Shown here in pieces: positions 26,663 to 36,233 of a stretch of DNA of 64,000 bases. Source of the DNA: Schlegelella_A sp036263655 (GTDB lineage Bacteria; Pseudomonadota; Gammaproteobacteria; Burkholderiales; Burkholderiaceae_C); NCBI GenBank assembly GCA_036263655.1, contig DATAGP010000050.1, forward strand, positions 30,968-94,967, in the 5' to 3' direction. The notes below the pieces were generated by a model. The model saw nothing but the letters and a program-made list of their open reading frames with translations, did no database searches and was not told the DNA's origin. The translations under genes and the position numbers were made by a program. The stretch's first letter is position 1, and every line of letters starts with the position of its first letter.

Positions 26663-27677
26663 CGCGGCATGCGCGGACGCGAGTCCGACAAGTCAGGTCG
26701 GGATCGTCGTCATCGGCCGCAACGAAGGGGAGCGCCTGCGCGCCTGCCTGGAGTCGGTGCGCGGCCTCGGCTCCATGACGGTTTACGTGGACTCCGGCTC
26801 TGTCGACGACAGCCCCGCGCGTGCCGCGCCGCTGTGCGACCTCGTCGTCCGCCTCGATCCGGCCCGCCCGTTCTCGGCAGCGAGGGCCCGCAATGAGGGT
26901 TTCGCTGCCTTGCTGGCGGCGCGACCGGCGACGGCCTACGTGCAGTTCCTCGATGGCGACTGCACCTTGCTGCCGGGGTGGCTGGAAGCCGGTCGGCAGA
27001 CGCTGGATGCCGACGAGCGCCGCGCTGTGGTGGTGGGACCTCTCCAGGAGCGCCGGCCCGACGCCTCGATCTACAACCGCCTGTGTGCGCTGGAGTGGCG
27101 GTCGCCTGCAGGCGACATGCGCAACTTCGGCGCGCTGGGCGGGATCATGCTGGTTCGGGCCGCCTCGTTTGCGCATCTGGGGGGCTTCAACGAGCAGGTG
27201 ATCGCCGGCGAGGACTCGGAGTTCGGAGTCCGAGCGAGCCAGGCAGGCCACACCGTCACCAAGATCGATGTGCCGATGGCCACGCACGACGCCGACATTC
27301 ACCGCTTCTCGCAATGGTGGCGCCGAGCCGTACGTTCGGGGCACGCAATCGGGCAGCGCTTCAGCCTGAATGGGCGAGGTCCCACCCGCGACTGCGCACG
27401 CGAGCGACGGAGCCTGCTCGTCTGGGCCGGGCTCATTCCGCTCACGATCGTTCTGCTCGCGCCATGGACGCGGGGACTCTCGTTGCTGCTCGCGCTGGTA
27501 TATGTCGTGCTCGGGTATCGGGTGGCGAGCTATCGTCGGCGCCAGGGCGACGATCCGTCGGAAGCCCGGCTCTACGCGCGGTTCGTCGTGCTCGGCAAGT
27601 TCGCCGAGGGCCTCGGCCTCTTCCGCTTCTACCTCAATCGCCTCGCAGGTCGCTACTGGATCATCGAATACAAATGA
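26655..27677 (+). CDS. Glycosyltransferase family 2 with C-terminal membrane segment
   Basis: A 340-residue GT2 enzyme. VGIVVIGRNEGERLRACLESV begins the catalytic domain, followed by YVDSGSVDDS, the DGDCTLLPGW metal site, and GGFNEQVIAGEDSEFGVR at the catalytic base. The C-terminal 90 residues contain a hydrophobic pair (LLVWAGLIPLTIVLLAPW and LSLLLALVYVVLGY), so it is probably bound to the inner membrane. It overlaps its neighbours by 8 bases upstream and 4 downstream. Confidence 0.85.
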   Translation: MRSAACADASPTSQVGIVVIGRNEGERLRACLESVRGLGSMTVYVDSGSVDDSPARAAPLCDLVVRLDPARPFSAARARNEGFAALLAARPATAYVQFLDGDCTLLPGWLEAGRQTLDADERRAVVVGPLQERRPDASIYNRLCALEWRSPAGDMRNFGALGGIMLVRAASFAHLGGFNEQVIAGEDSEFGVRASQAGHTVTKIDVPMATHDADIHRFSQWWRRAVRSGHAIGQRFSLNGRGPTRDCARERRSLLVWAGLIPLTIVLLAPWTRGLSLLLALVYVVLGYRVASYRRRQGDDPSEARLYARFVVLGKFAEGLGLFRFYLNRLAGRYWIIEYK

Positions 27678-29794
27678 ATCGAATCAAGGCCGGCCTGCTC
27701 GGAGCCGGCTACATCTTGGAGGCGCACGCTCGCGCGCTCAAGGCTCTCAACGACGTCGACCTGCACGCGGTATGCGATCTGTCGCAGGGTCGCGCACGAC
27801 AGGCTGCCGCCAGCCACGGCATCGCCAACGTCTACACGTCTCTCGCGGAACTCGTCGGCTCGGATTGCGACGTCGTTCATGTCCTGCTGCCGCCGTTCTT
27901 GCACGAAGACGCGGCACGCCAGCTCCTGGATGCCGGCAAGAACGTGTTCATCGAGAAGCCGATGGGACTCGGCTCGTCCCGATGCCTGGCGCTGGCCGAG
28001 CTCGCCAAAGGGAAAGGCCTGAAGCTCGGCGTCAATCACAACTTCCTGTTCCTGCCCGCGTACGAGCGGCTGCGCAAGGACCTGGCGGACGGCACGCTCG
28101 GCTCGCTCGACCACGTCACGGTCAACTGGCTGTACACCCTCGGTCTGATCCAGTCCGGGCCCTACGACAACTGGATGGTCGGCTCGGAGGGCAACCTGCT
28201 CTTCGAACTCGGATCCCACGTCGCGGCCTTCGCCCTCGACCTCCTCGGCGGAATCGATGAACTGAAGGGCCTTGCTTCGCATCCGATCGAGCTGCCGGGC
28301 GAGCAGCGCGTGTTCCGGCACTGGAATGCCGTGGGTGCACGTGGGCGGAGCTCGCTGAGCCTCAACCTGTCGGTCGCCCCTGGGCAGTCCGACAGGAGCC
28401 TGCACGTGCGCGGCTCGGCCGCCGTGGCGCACCTCGATTTCGAGCGCAATCTGTACTGGCGCGAGGAGGCGCGCAGCAACAGCGCCATGTTCGATCCTCT
28501 GCACACTGCGCGTGCGAGTGCCCGTCAGGTGGCGGCCGAGGGCTGGCGCAACGTGCGAGGCTATCTCGGGGCGACGCTCGCACGTCAGCCGCACGATTCC
28601 GCGTTCCAGACCAGCATGTCGCGCAGCATCGCGGCCTTCTATGCCGGCTTGTCGAGCCGCCTCGACACCCGGCTCGAGGGCCGCTTCGGTGCCGCGGTCG
28701 TCGCTCTCTGCGAACGGATCGCCATCGAATCGGGGGCACAGCCCGCTTCGCCGCCTCGCCCGATCCGGACCCGTGATCTGGCGCCGGTCGCGCCGCCGAC
28801 GGCGCTTGTCGTCGGCGGCACCGGCTTCATCGGAACCCGGCTCGTGAAGGCGCTCGCCGATCGCGGCGTGGGCGTTCGCGTTCTCTCGCGCGGGCTCGCC
28901 TCGGCACGGGTGGCGCTCTCGGGGCTCCCCGCCGAGGTCGTGTCAGGGAGCCACGATGATCCGGCCGTGCTCGCGCGGGCGCTCGAGGGCATCGAGGTGG
29001 TCTATCACCTTGCGAAGGCGACCGGCAAGCGTTGGCAGGACTACGTGGTGGGAGACGTCGAGCCGACGCGCGTCCTGGCCGAAGCGTCGCTGGCGCATGG
29101 CGTCAGACGGTTCATCTACACCGGCACCATCGACTCGTACGACTCTGCAAGCGCTTCGGCAGTGATCGACGGCGACACGCCCCTGGACGCCCAGATCGAG
29201 CGCCGAAACCTGTATGCGCGCTCGAAGGCCGCCTGCGAAGCGCTGTTGCAGAAGATGCAGCGCGAGCGGGGCCTGCCCCTGGTGATCTTCCGACCCGGCA
29301 TCGTCATCGGCCCGGGAAGCCCCCCGGCGCACTGGGGTGTCGGCATGTTCCATTCCGACACCCGCGCCGAGTATTGGGGCGACGGGACGACCAAGCTGCC
29401 CCTCGTGCTCGTGGACGACGTGGCCGAAGCGCTGGCCTTGGCCATGACCACTCCCGGGATCGAGGGCCAAACGTTCCTGCTCACCGATGAGCCGGTCCTG
29501 TCCGCCCGCGAATACGTGGCCGAGTACAGCGCGGCCAGCAGGGCGCGCATCGATGCATCGCCGACGCCGATCTGGCGCTTCTTCGCACTCGATGTCGCGA
29601 AGGAGGCCGTGAAGCACCTGATCAGGCACCCGAACCGCCGCGTTCCCAGCTACCGCGACTGGGACTGCCGCAGCCATCGCGCCCGCTACGACAGCAGCAA
29701 GACGCGCCAGGCGCTGGGCTGGCAGCCGGCAGGGTCGCGCGAGGCCATCGTCGCCAACGGCATCGTCGCTGCGGTCCGGCACCACTTCCGCTGA
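27674..29794 (+). CDS. Fusion of a Gfo/Idh/MocA oxidoreductase and an NAD-dependent epimerase
   Basis: A 706-residue two-domain protein. About 1-365 is a Gfo/Idh/MocA-type sugar dehydrogenase (GLLGAGYILEAHARAL nucleotide fold; FIEKPMG at about 91, the conserved EKP motif). About 376-706 is an extended SDR epimerase/dehydratase (VVGGTGFIGTRLV at about 377; YARSK catalytic Tyr/Lys near 513; FRPGIVIGPGSPP). The two halves are usually separate proteins, so this one likely channels a nucleotide-sugar intermediate from oxidation to epimerisation or reduction. The reading frame is continuous with no sign of a sequencing artefact. The ATG overlaps the upstream stop. Confidence 0.88.
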   Translation: MNRIKAGLLGAGYILEAHARALKALNDVDLHAVCDLSQGRARQAAASHGIANVYTSLAELVGSDCDVVHVLLPPFLHEDAARQLLDAGKNVFIEKPMGLGSSRCLALAELAKGKGLKLGVNHNFLFLPAYERLRKDLADGTLGSLDHVTVNWLYTLGLIQSGPYDNWMVGSEGNLLFELGSHVAAFALDLLGGIDELKGLASHPIELPGEQRVFRHWNAVGARGRSSLSLNLSVAPGQSDRSLHVRGSAAVAHLDFERNLYWREEARSNSAMFDPLHTARASARQVAAEGWRNVRGYLGATLARQPHDSAFQTSMSRSIAAFYAGLSSRLDTRLEGRFGAAVVALCERIAIESGAQPASPPRPIRTRDLAPVAPPTALVVGGTGFIGTRLVKALADRGVGVRVLSRGLASARVALSGLPAEVVSGSHDDPAVLARALEGIEVVYHLAKATGKRWQDYVVGDVEPTRVLAEASLAHGVRRFIYTGTIDSYDSASASAVIDGDTPLDAQIERRNLYARSKAACEALLQKMQRERGLPLVIFRPGIVIGPGSPPAHWGVGMFHSDTRAEYWGDGTTKLPLVLVDDVAEALALAMTTPGIEGQTFLLTDEPVLSAREYVAEYSAASRARIDASPTPIWRFFALDVAKEAVKHLIRHPNRRVPSYRDWDCRSHRARYDSSKTRQALGWQPAGSREAIVANGIVAAVRHHFR

Positions 29795-29816
29795 GTCCGT
29801 GTGGCGTCGCCCTGAC

Positions 29817-31022
29817 ATGGCAAGCGTGCTGGCAATCACCGAAGTTCTCCTGACGGGCATCGTTCTGATGCTGCTCGTGCCGATGCTGGTTCTGTGCATC
29901 CAGGTCGCGGCGGCACGGGCTCGCCATGAAGCGTCCGCGCAAGGAGAACAGATTTCACGACCCCGGCTGGCCGTGCTGATGCCGGCTCACGACGAGGCAG
30001 CGGTAATCGCGAGGCCCATCGGTACCGTGCTCGCGCAACTGCAGCCTCGCGATCGCCTCCTCGTGGTTGCCGACAACTGCAGCGACGACACGGCCCGCAT
30101 CGCCCGGGCACTCGGGGCCGAGGTCGTGGAGCGCAGCGATCCGTCGCGGCGCGGCAAGGGCTTTGCGCTCGACCACGGCGTGCGCCATCTCGCCGCGGAC
30201 CCCTGCCCGGTCGTGGTCGTGGTCGACGCGGACTGCGACCTGGGCCCGCGTTGCCTGGACCTGCTCGGCAGCGCCTGCGCACGTGACGACGTTCCGGTCC
30301 AGGCTCTGTATCTGATGCGTGCACCGGCCGGCGCCGGGCTGAAGACGCGGGTCGCCGAGTTCGCCTGGATCGTTCGCAATCACGTCCGCCCCCTCGGCTC
30401 GCATCGTCTCGGCTGGCCCTGCCAGCTCATGGGCACGGGCATGGCTTTCCCGTGGAGCACGCTCGCTTCGGCATCCCTGGCGACCGGGCACATCGTGGAG
30501 GACATGAAGCTTGGTCTCGACCTCGCGCTTGCCGGCAGTCCTCCGCAGTTCTGCGGCGGGGCGCTCGTGGTCAGCGAGTTTCCCAAGGAGCAGGCGGCGC
30601 TCGCAACGCAGCGCACGCGCTGGGAGCACGGTCACCTGTCGCTGATCGCCGAGTCGGCCGTTCCTCTGCTCAAGGCCGCTTTCAAGGAGGGGCGTCCCGG
30701 CCTGGCCGCCCTGGCGCTCGACCTGTGCGTGCCCCCTCTGGCTTCGCTCAGCCTGGTGCTCGCGGCGGTGTGGACGGGCGCTGCGGTCGTGCTCGCTCTC
30801 GGCGGCGCGGCCTACCCGCTCGTGGCAGCCTCGCTTGCGCTGATGCTCCTGCTCTGGGCGACGGGAACGGCTTGGTCGCGCTTCGCCAGGCACGTGCTGT
30901 CGGCGGCCGACTGGCTGGCCGTCCCGGCCTACATCCTCGCCAAGGTTCCCCTCTATGCGCGCCTGTTCACCGCGAGGCAAGTCGAGTGGGTGCGGACGCG
31001 TCGGAACACGGACGGCGATTGA
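29817..31022 (+). CDS. Processive-type glycosyltransferase family 2 membrane enzyme
   Basis: A 401-residue protein of the cellulose/hyaluronan synthase-like group. One N-terminal helix (about 5-27) precedes a GT-A domain with LMPAHDEAAVI, VADNCSDDT, VVDADCD (DxD), the GTGMAFP acceptor region, IVEDMKLGLDL (catalytic Asp) and QRTRWEHGH, the Q-x-x-R-W signature of processive enzymes. Three C-terminal hydrophobic stretches follow. The ATG at 29817 is preferred; a GTG at 29799 in frame would add six residues. It converges with the minus-strand GT4 gene 36 bases away. Confidence 0.82.
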   Translation: MASVLAITEVLLTGIVLMLLVPMLVLCIQVAAARARHEASAQGEQISRPRLAVLMPAHDEAAVIARPIGTVLAQLQPRDRLLVVADNCSDDTARIARALGAEVVERSDPSRRGKGFALDHGVRHLAADPCPVVVVVDADCDLGPRCLDLLGSACARDDVPVQALYLMRAPAGAGLKTRVAEFAWIVRNHVRPLGSHRLGWPCQLMGTGMAFPWSTLASASLATGHIVEDMKLGLDLALAGSPPQFCGGALVVSEFPKEQAALATQRTRWEHGHLSLIAESAVPLLKAAFKEGRPGLAALALDLCVPPLASLSLVLAAVWTGAAVVLALGGAAYPLVAASLALMLLLWATGTAWSRFARHVLSAADWLAVPAYILAKVPLYARLFTARQVEWVRTRRNTDGD

Positions 31023-31058
31023 GCGACCGGCAGGCCGGTAGGGGTGGCGCCCCTGGGC

Positions 31059-32372
31059 TCACCCTCCCTTGCGGATCGCCCCGGCGCGATGCTCGCGGTG
31101 ACGAGCGATGGCTTCCTGATAGATGCCGAGCATGCGGTCGACCTTCAGCTCCCAGTCGAACTCTCTGCGCACCTTCGCCCGGGCGCAGCGGCCCATCTGC
31201 GCACGTCGCGACGGCGAGCCTGCCAGGTCGAGCATGGCCGCCGCAAATCCTTCGATGACGGACTCGCGCGAATTCGGCGCCACGAGGACTCCGCAACTCG
31301 GGTCGAGGTAGTCGAGCGGGCCCCCCCAAGCGGTCGCGATCACCGGTTTGGCCATGGACATGGCTTCGAGAACGACGGCACCGCCGCATTCGAGAAGGCT
31401 CGGGAGGACGAGACAGTCCGCAGCCGCGAGCCGTGCAGCGCATTCCTGCTGGGCCAGCCAGCCGGTGAAGTGCACCTTGCCGATGTCGGATACCGACGAC
31501 CCGGCGATTCCCAGCTCCGCAGCAAGCCCTTCGAGGCTGGCGCGCTGCTCGCCGTCGCCAAGGATCCAAACGCGCATCGGGGTCTGCCTGCACGCCTTGG
31601 CAAACGCGTGCAGGAGGAGATCGACAGCCTTCCAATCGACCAGCCGCCCCATGAAGATGAAGGTCGTGGTCCCGTCGCGAGCGGCCTTGCTGTCTTCTGC
31701 AGCCTCGCCGTTCCACAGGCCGAGGTCGACGCCGTTCTCGACGAGCTCGATCACGTTCGGTGTGACGCCCTTGGGCAAAGCGAGCCGGGTTCGCTCGTTG
31801 GCCACGAGCAATGCCGCCGCCTTGCGCTTGCCGGGGAGCATGGCATTGAGGACGGCCGCCGCGGTCCGGCCCAGCCACATCAAAGCGCCTTCGAGGCCGA
31901 CCCGGTGGCGCGCAAACGCCCGCGGATAGTCCATGCCGCCGTTCATCGGTCCGATCACGACGGGGACATCAAAACCGTGGAGGAGGGAGGGCTCCCGAGG
32001 GGACACCGGCATGGGCTGGTGCACGACCGTGACGCCCTGATCCCGGACGAGCTTGCGCACGACGCGCCGCTGCGAGAGCTGAGTCGCAAGGCGAGACAGG
32101 AAGCTTGTTGTGACGTAGGCGATGAAGGCCGGCAGCCTCCTGCCGACGCTCCACATGGCCCGGTGCCAGCGGGAGTCTTCGATGTAGACGATCCGCACGT
32201 CATTCGAAAACAGCGCGTCGAGCTCGCCGCGCGTGCGCGCGTGCGTGACGAGCCAGACCGGCAGGCCGCGGCGGCGCAAGACGCGAAAGTAGTGCAGGGC
32301 CAAGGCAGCCTCGCCGCCGAAGCGCGACGACGCGTGCTCGGCGACGATCGCCACGCGCAGATCTCCGGCCAC
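31059..32372 (-). CDS. Glycosyltransferase family 4
   Basis: A 437-residue GT-B enzyme. The acceptor half begins RVAIVAEHASSRFGGEA, and the donor half has FIFMGRLVDWKAVDLLL, VWILGDGEQ and the E-x7-E-type nucleotide-sugar site ECGGAVVLEAMSMAKPVI. It lies last in the minus-strand exopolysaccharide run. The start is a GTG at 32372, four bases after the acetyltransferase stop; the frame is open farther upstream only because it lies antisense-like inside that gene. Confidence 0.88.
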   Translation of the reverse strand: MAGDLRVAIVAEHASSRFGGEAALALHYFRVLRRRGLPVWLVTHARTRGELDALFSNDVRIVYIEDSRWHRAMWSVGRRLPAFIAYVTTSFLSRLATQLSQRRVVRKLVRDQGVTVVHQPMPVSPREPSLLHGFDVPVVIGPMNGGMDYPRAFARHRVGLEGALMWLGRTAAAVLNAMLPGKRKAAALLVANERTRLALPKGVTPNVIELVENGVDLGLWNGEAAEDSKAARDGTTTFIFMGRLVDWKAVDLLLHAFAKACRQTPMRVWILGDGEQRASLEGLAAELGIAGSSVSDIGKVHFTGWLAQQECAARLAAADCLVLPSLLECGGAVVLEAMSMAKPVIATAWGGPLDYLDPSCGVLVAPNSRESVIEGFAAAMLDLAGSPSRRAQMGRCARAKVRREFDWELKVDRMLGIYQEAIARHREHRAGAIRKGG

Positions 32373-32376
32373 CTGC

Positions 32377-32970
32377 TTAGTCCGTATCCTGGCTGCAGCT
32401 TGACGACTCTTGCTGCAGGACTCGGGCCGGCACGCCGACAGCCGTCGCACCGGACGGGACGTCGCGCAGGACGACCGCGTTGGCCCCGATCGTCGCGTGA
32501 TCGCCGATCCGGACGCCACCGAGGATGCGCGCCCCCGCACCGATCTCGACATGGCCGCCGATGATCGGCGTGCCGGCAAGCGAGCTGCGGGTGCCGAGCG
32601 TCACCTGCTGGAAGATCAGGCAGTTGGGCCCGATCGTGGTACCCGGATGAATGACGACGCCGTTGGGGTGGGGCAACAGCAAGCCACCACCGATGCGGCA
32701 GCCGAGCGGAACCTCGGCTCCCGTGACGGTGCTCCAGAAGCGGTGCCGCAGGATTGCAAGCCCGCGCAGCAGCCAGCGATCGACGCGTGAGCCATGCATG
32801 AAGCGCTCGTAGGCCCTAAGACTCGCGATCAACGCTCGCCCGGGATCCCAGGCCCACGCGCGCTTCGCTTCCCTGCTCCAATCCGGATCACGCGCCGATA
32901 CCGCTGCCGTATCGCGTTCCTGCCGGCGAGCCGTCGCTACTTCGATGGTGTCCGAGATGGTTCGCGTCAT
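32377..32970 (-). CDS. Serine-acetyltransferase-like hexapeptide acetyltransferase
   Basis: A 197-residue left-handed beta-helix acyltransferase. The hexapeptide repeats are clear from about 90 on (IGGGLLLPHPNGVVIHPGTT, IGPNCLIFQQVTLG, VEIGAGARILGGVRIG, IGANAVVLRDVP). The His of LLLPHPNGVVIH is a likely catalytic residue. It resembles CysE, but its position in the cluster argues for O-acetylation of the polysaccharide or a sugar precursor. Confidence 0.8.
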   Translation of the reverse strand: MTRTISDTIEVATARRQERDTAAVSARDPDWSREAKRAWAWDPGRALIASLRAYERFMHGSRVDRWLLRGLAILRHRFWSTVTGAEVPLGCRIGGGLLLPHPNGVVIHPGTTIGPNCLIFQQVTLGTRSSLAGTPIIGGHVEIGAGARILGGVRIGDHATIGANAVVLRDVPSGATAVGVPARVLQQESSSCSQDTD

Positions 32971-32976
32971 CGCTCA

Positions 32977-33807
32977 TCAGGACTTCGACGTGCGGCTGCC
33001 GTTCGAAAACGAGGGCCCTTTGTACAGGCCGAGCGCGTCGAGAAGCACGAGCCACAGGAACCCTGCGTCGCGCGCATAGCGAAGCAGGTAGCGTCTCGGG
33101 TCGGTGACGACGCGATACAGCCATTCCAAGCCCATCCGACGCATCCACAGCGGCGCGCGCGCGACGACGCCTGCTTCGTAGTCGATCGTGGCACCGACGC
33201 CCATGAAGATCCTCACCTGCGGCAATGCGCCGCGGTAGCGGTCAATCCAGATCTCCTGTTTCGGGGCGCCGAGACCGACGATCAGGACGGTAGCTCCACT
33301 TCCCTCGATCATGTGCAGCACGGTCTGGATCTCGGCCTCGTCGTTGACGAAGTTCATCGACGGCCCGTGTGCACCGACGCAAATGTCGCGGCCGGTACGG
33401 GCATTGATGCGTTCGAGAGCACGCTGAGCGACTCCAGAGGCTGCACCCAGCAGAAAGATCCGCACCGCAGGGTCATCGCAGTGGTGCCGACAGAAGGCGG
33501 GCACGATGTCGGAACCGGCAAGCCTCGCGCGGATGCGCCGCCCCATCAGTCGCAAGGCCCAGAACAGGTAGCCGCTGTCGCAGGTCACGAACTCCGCCCG
33601 TGAGTACGCCGCCTCGAAATGGCGATCGCGCTGCAGGTAGTAGAGATGATTGGGGTTGAGCGTGAAGAGCGCTCCGCGCTCCAGACGCCCCATCAGCTCG
33701 TCCATGGTGAGATCGTCGATCCACGCGTTCAGCAGCGGCTGACGGACACGCGGCGGTCGCGCAGGAGCGGGGCTGGCGACCGTCATCGTCGGTGGCAAGC
33801 TCGTCAT
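32977..33807 (-). CDS. WecG/TagA/CpsF family glycosyltransferase
   Basis: A 276-residue GT26 enzyme. The family signatures are LNPNHLYYLQRDRHFE, GSDIVPAFC, VGLGAPKQEIWID and the C-terminal GVGATIDYEAG with APLWMRRMGLEWLYR. It transfers the second sugar, such as N-acetylmannosamine(-uronate), glucose or galactose, to a lipid-linked primer at the membrane surface. That fits a position beside the priming transferase. The start overlaps the upstream methyltransferase stop by 4 bases. Confidence 0.93.
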   Translation of the reverse strand: MTSLPPTMTVASPAPARPPRVRQPLLNAWIDDLTMDELMGRLERGALFTLNPNHLYYLQRDRHFEAAYSRAEFVTCDSGYLFWALRLMGRRIRARLAGSDIVPAFCRHHCDDPAVRIFLLGAASGVAQRALERINARTGRDICVGAHGPSMNFVNDEAEIQTVLHMIEGSGATVLIVGLGAPKQEIWIDRYRGALPQVRIFMGVGATIDYEAGVVARAPLWMRRMGLEWLYRVVTDPRRYLLRYARDAGFLWLVLLDALGLYKGPSFSNGSRTSKS

Positions 33808-34796
33808 CTTGAGCGCCCGCCGCCCTTCCTGCTCATGAACTCGGGCGTCGTGTCCTGCGGCAGCACACCAGCCCAGCGCAGCAGGGGCTTGATCGCGTCT
33901 TTCACGGGCTGAGGCAGGACCTGCCTGGCCGCGAGATGAAGGCGCCCATGGGTATGCTGAGAATCGTCCATGCGGCGGTTCTCGCCCTCTTCAGCTGGGA
34001 CATGGGCTTGGCGATCGGTGAGTTCCGACGACTTGATCTCGCTGCGACGGCCCTTGACGGTGACGTAGGTCCTGCGGTCGACGAGCATGCCGGGCATCGT
34101 CGGGGCAAGGACGGCCATGGTCGACGTGAAGCCCGCCCTCGCGAGCAGGTTGATGAGGGACGGCTCCGTGAACCAGAAGCTGCTCACGTTGTCGATCGAC
34201 GCCCAGAGCTTCGCCGCCTTGGTCTCGGCAGCTTCGTCGACGTCATGCTCACCGTACGTGTGCCCTAGAGCCGTCATGCCTTCGAGGTCCACTTCTTCCG
34301 TGCCATGCAGGGAGACGAAGGTGTCGATGAGCGTGATGCCGCTGCAGCACTCGTGCATGGCGCGGACGAGTCCCCAGGCATCTCTGGCGGGCAGGTGGTA
34401 GAGCAGGCCCGAGCAGATGACGATATCGAAGATGCCATACTTCTGCGCGCTCAGGTTGCGGACGTCGTCGCAGACGAAGCGGAGCCGGTCGAGGTCGTAG
34501 GCATCCCGCACGTAGTTACATTTGTCGACGCTCACCTGGCGCCCCTCGATGCCCACCACATCCGCCCCGTGCAGGGCGAACTCGATCGCGTAGTGACCCT
34601 CCAGGCATGCCAGGTCGAGGACACGGCAGTCGCGAAGCGGCTTGCCGATCACATCGGCCGCGACCTGCACGAGGCGGCGCAGGCGATGATCGACAGCCGG
34701 AGCTCGCGTGTAGCGGCCGTCCGGCAGCCGGATGGACATGGCGGTCCAATCGCCATGGGCCTGGATGAACCGGTCGAGGTCGGGGACGGCACTCAT
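33804..34796 (-). CDS. SAM-dependent methyltransferase
   Basis: A 330-residue class I methyltransferase. The SAM motif is VLDLACLEGHYAIEFA (about 60-75), with VVGIEGRQVSVDKCNY at motif II and DIVICSGLLYHLPARDAW at the post-motif loop. The C-terminal about 90 residues form an extra domain ending SRKGGGRSR. It probably methylates a sugar in the polymer. The ATG overlaps the stop of the upstream EpsL-like gene by 4 bases. Confidence 0.82.
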   Translation of the reverse strand: MSAVPDLDRFIQAHGDWTAMSIRLPDGRYTRAPAVDHRLRRLVQVAADVIGKPLRDCRVLDLACLEGHYAIEFALHGADVVGIEGRQVSVDKCNYVRDAYDLDRLRFVCDDVRNLSAQKYGIFDIVICSGLLYHLPARDAWGLVRAMHECCSGITLIDTFVSLHGTEEVDLEGMTALGHTYGEHDVDEAAETKAAKLWASIDNVSSFWFTEPSLINLLARAGFTSTMAVLAPTMPGMLVDRRTYVTVKGRRSEIKSSELTDRQAHVPAEEGENRRMDDSQHTHGRLHLAARQVLPQPVKDAIKPLLRWAGVLPQDTTPEFMSRKGGGRSR

Positions 34797-36181
34797 CGCC
34801 ACAGGTACTGCGCCGAGCAACCGACGGTATTCGCGGAATACGCAAAGCCCACCGCACCCGATACGTCGCGTTTTTCGTGGGAGAGACTGCACGAGGCTGA
34901 CAGGCCGCGCCAGACGTCGTAGTTCGCGGCGACGTAGGCCCCTTTGACGACGTCCGTCGTCGGCGCACCCGAGATGCTGCCGACGTTGGTGCCGCTGGCC
35001 GACGCGAGCTTGGCACGCGAGTAGCGCAGACCGGCATTCGCGCTGACCTTCGCGGTCGCGGCGTAGGTCGCGCCTAGCGCCAGACTGTTCGTGATCTGGT
35101 TGTTCTGGTACTGGCCGGTGACCGGCGTCAGGATCGGGCCCGTACCCGTCTGCACGAGGACGTAGGTCGTGAAGGGCGACGTGTTGTAGCCGGCGTCCCG
35201 GCTTGCGGTCAGGTTGACGCCGAGCTTGCCTGTGGGACGCCATCCCACCTGCAGGCTACCGGTCAGGCCGGAGAAGTCGGCGTCGCTGCCGAGGCTCGAG
35301 TTGGTCTGCTTGGTGTAGCTGATGCGCCCGCTCGTGGAAACCAGACCGGATACCTCGTAGTCCGCGAGGAAGTCGAGGTTCGTGCCCTTCTGCGTGTTCC
35401 CCTGGGTCACACCGGTCGCGGTGTTGGAAAAGGCTTGGGGTGCCTCGGTCCGCGTGCCACGCACGCCGACGCCGAGTCGCAGCGGGCCACCAGGACGGTA
35501 GTAGAGCGTCACGCCCACCGTCTTGAACGTGGCATCGGACGCCGAGCTCTCCGGGAGGGAATAGTCGGTCTTCGAATAGCCTGCGGAGCCTTCCAGCGTC
35601 AGAAGCGATGCGCCGCCATAGCGCAGGCTGGCGTCGATGCTCCTGTTGTTTACCGTGTTGCGACGCTGTTGAGCCGGGCCCGCGTTGACCAGCGGAGACG
35701 TGAGGTTGCGGTTCAGCGCGAAATTGATGCCGCCCGAGATGTTGTTGATCGTCTCGAGGGCCGCGCCGGTGCTCAGGTTGTAGCTGACGTTGTTCAGCTC
35801 GTCTGCCTTTTGGTACCTGTTCGACGAGACGCTGGCCCGACCGAAGACACGCTGACGACTGATTGGCTGGTCGAAGCCGCCGAGCAGGCTCGTGCTCGAA
35901 TAGTTGTCGCTGGGCCCGTTGGGGATGCGGAAGACGTTGGAGTCATGCGTGATCGCCTGGCTCACGCCGATGTAGTACGGGTTCGGATCGGTCGGTCCGA
36001 AAGTCGACGGCGAGGTCGTCGTCCGAGGGGTGGTCGAGCCGGCGGTCGGTGCCGAAGGAGACGTGGACGGCGTGCTCGAGGGAGCGGTGTCCTGCGCCTG
36101 GATCGCGGTGGCCGACAGCCCGAAGAACGCGCCCGCGACGATGGCGACGATGCCGTGTCCCGGCGCAAAAGGGTGGTTCAT
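34793..36181 (-). CDS. epsL: EpsL-like outer-membrane beta-barrel protein
   Basis: A 462-residue exported protein. The signal peptide ends AIQAQ. A Ser/Thr/Pro-rich stretch (about 30-63) precedes a long series of alternating amphipathic strands rich in Asn, Ser, Tyr and Gly, ending in an aromatic C-terminus (YLWR) as in outer-membrane barrels. This matches the EpsL proteins of exosortase-B exopolysaccharide operons, whose function is not well defined; a role as an outer-membrane accessory to export is likely. It follows the priming transferase by 52 bases. Confidence 0.8.
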   Translation of the reverse strand: MNHPFAPGHGIVAIVAGAFFGLSATAIQAQDTAPSSTPSTSPSAPTAGSTTPRTTTSPSTFGPTDPNPYYIGVSQAITHDSNVFRIPNGPSDNYSSTSLLGGFDQPISRQRVFGRASVSSNRYQKADELNNVSYNLSTGAALETINNISGGINFALNRNLTSPLVNAGPAQQRRNTVNNRSIDASLRYGGASLLTLEGSAGYSKTDYSLPESSASDATFKTVGVTLYYRPGGPLRLGVGVRGTRTEAPQAFSNTATGVTQGNTQKGTNLDFLADYEVSGLVSTSGRISYTKQTNSSLGSDADFSGLTGSLQVGWRPTGKLGVNLTASRDAGYNTSPFTTYVLVQTGTGPILTPVTGQYQNNQITNSLALGATYAATAKVSANAGLRYSRAKLASASGTNVGSISGAPTTDVVKGAYVAANYDVWRGLSASCSLSHEKRDVSGAVGFAYSANTVGCSAQYLWR

Positions 36182-36233
36182 CGTGGTGTCTCCTCGACTG
36201 TCGCTCGTGGTTTCCAGCTCGCAGCCGGCACGC

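Noticed and set aside
31044..32564. 506-codon plus-strand open frame
   Set aside because: It is antisense to the conserved GT4 and acetyltransferase genes and its protein has no recognisable motif; long shadow frames are expected at this GC content.
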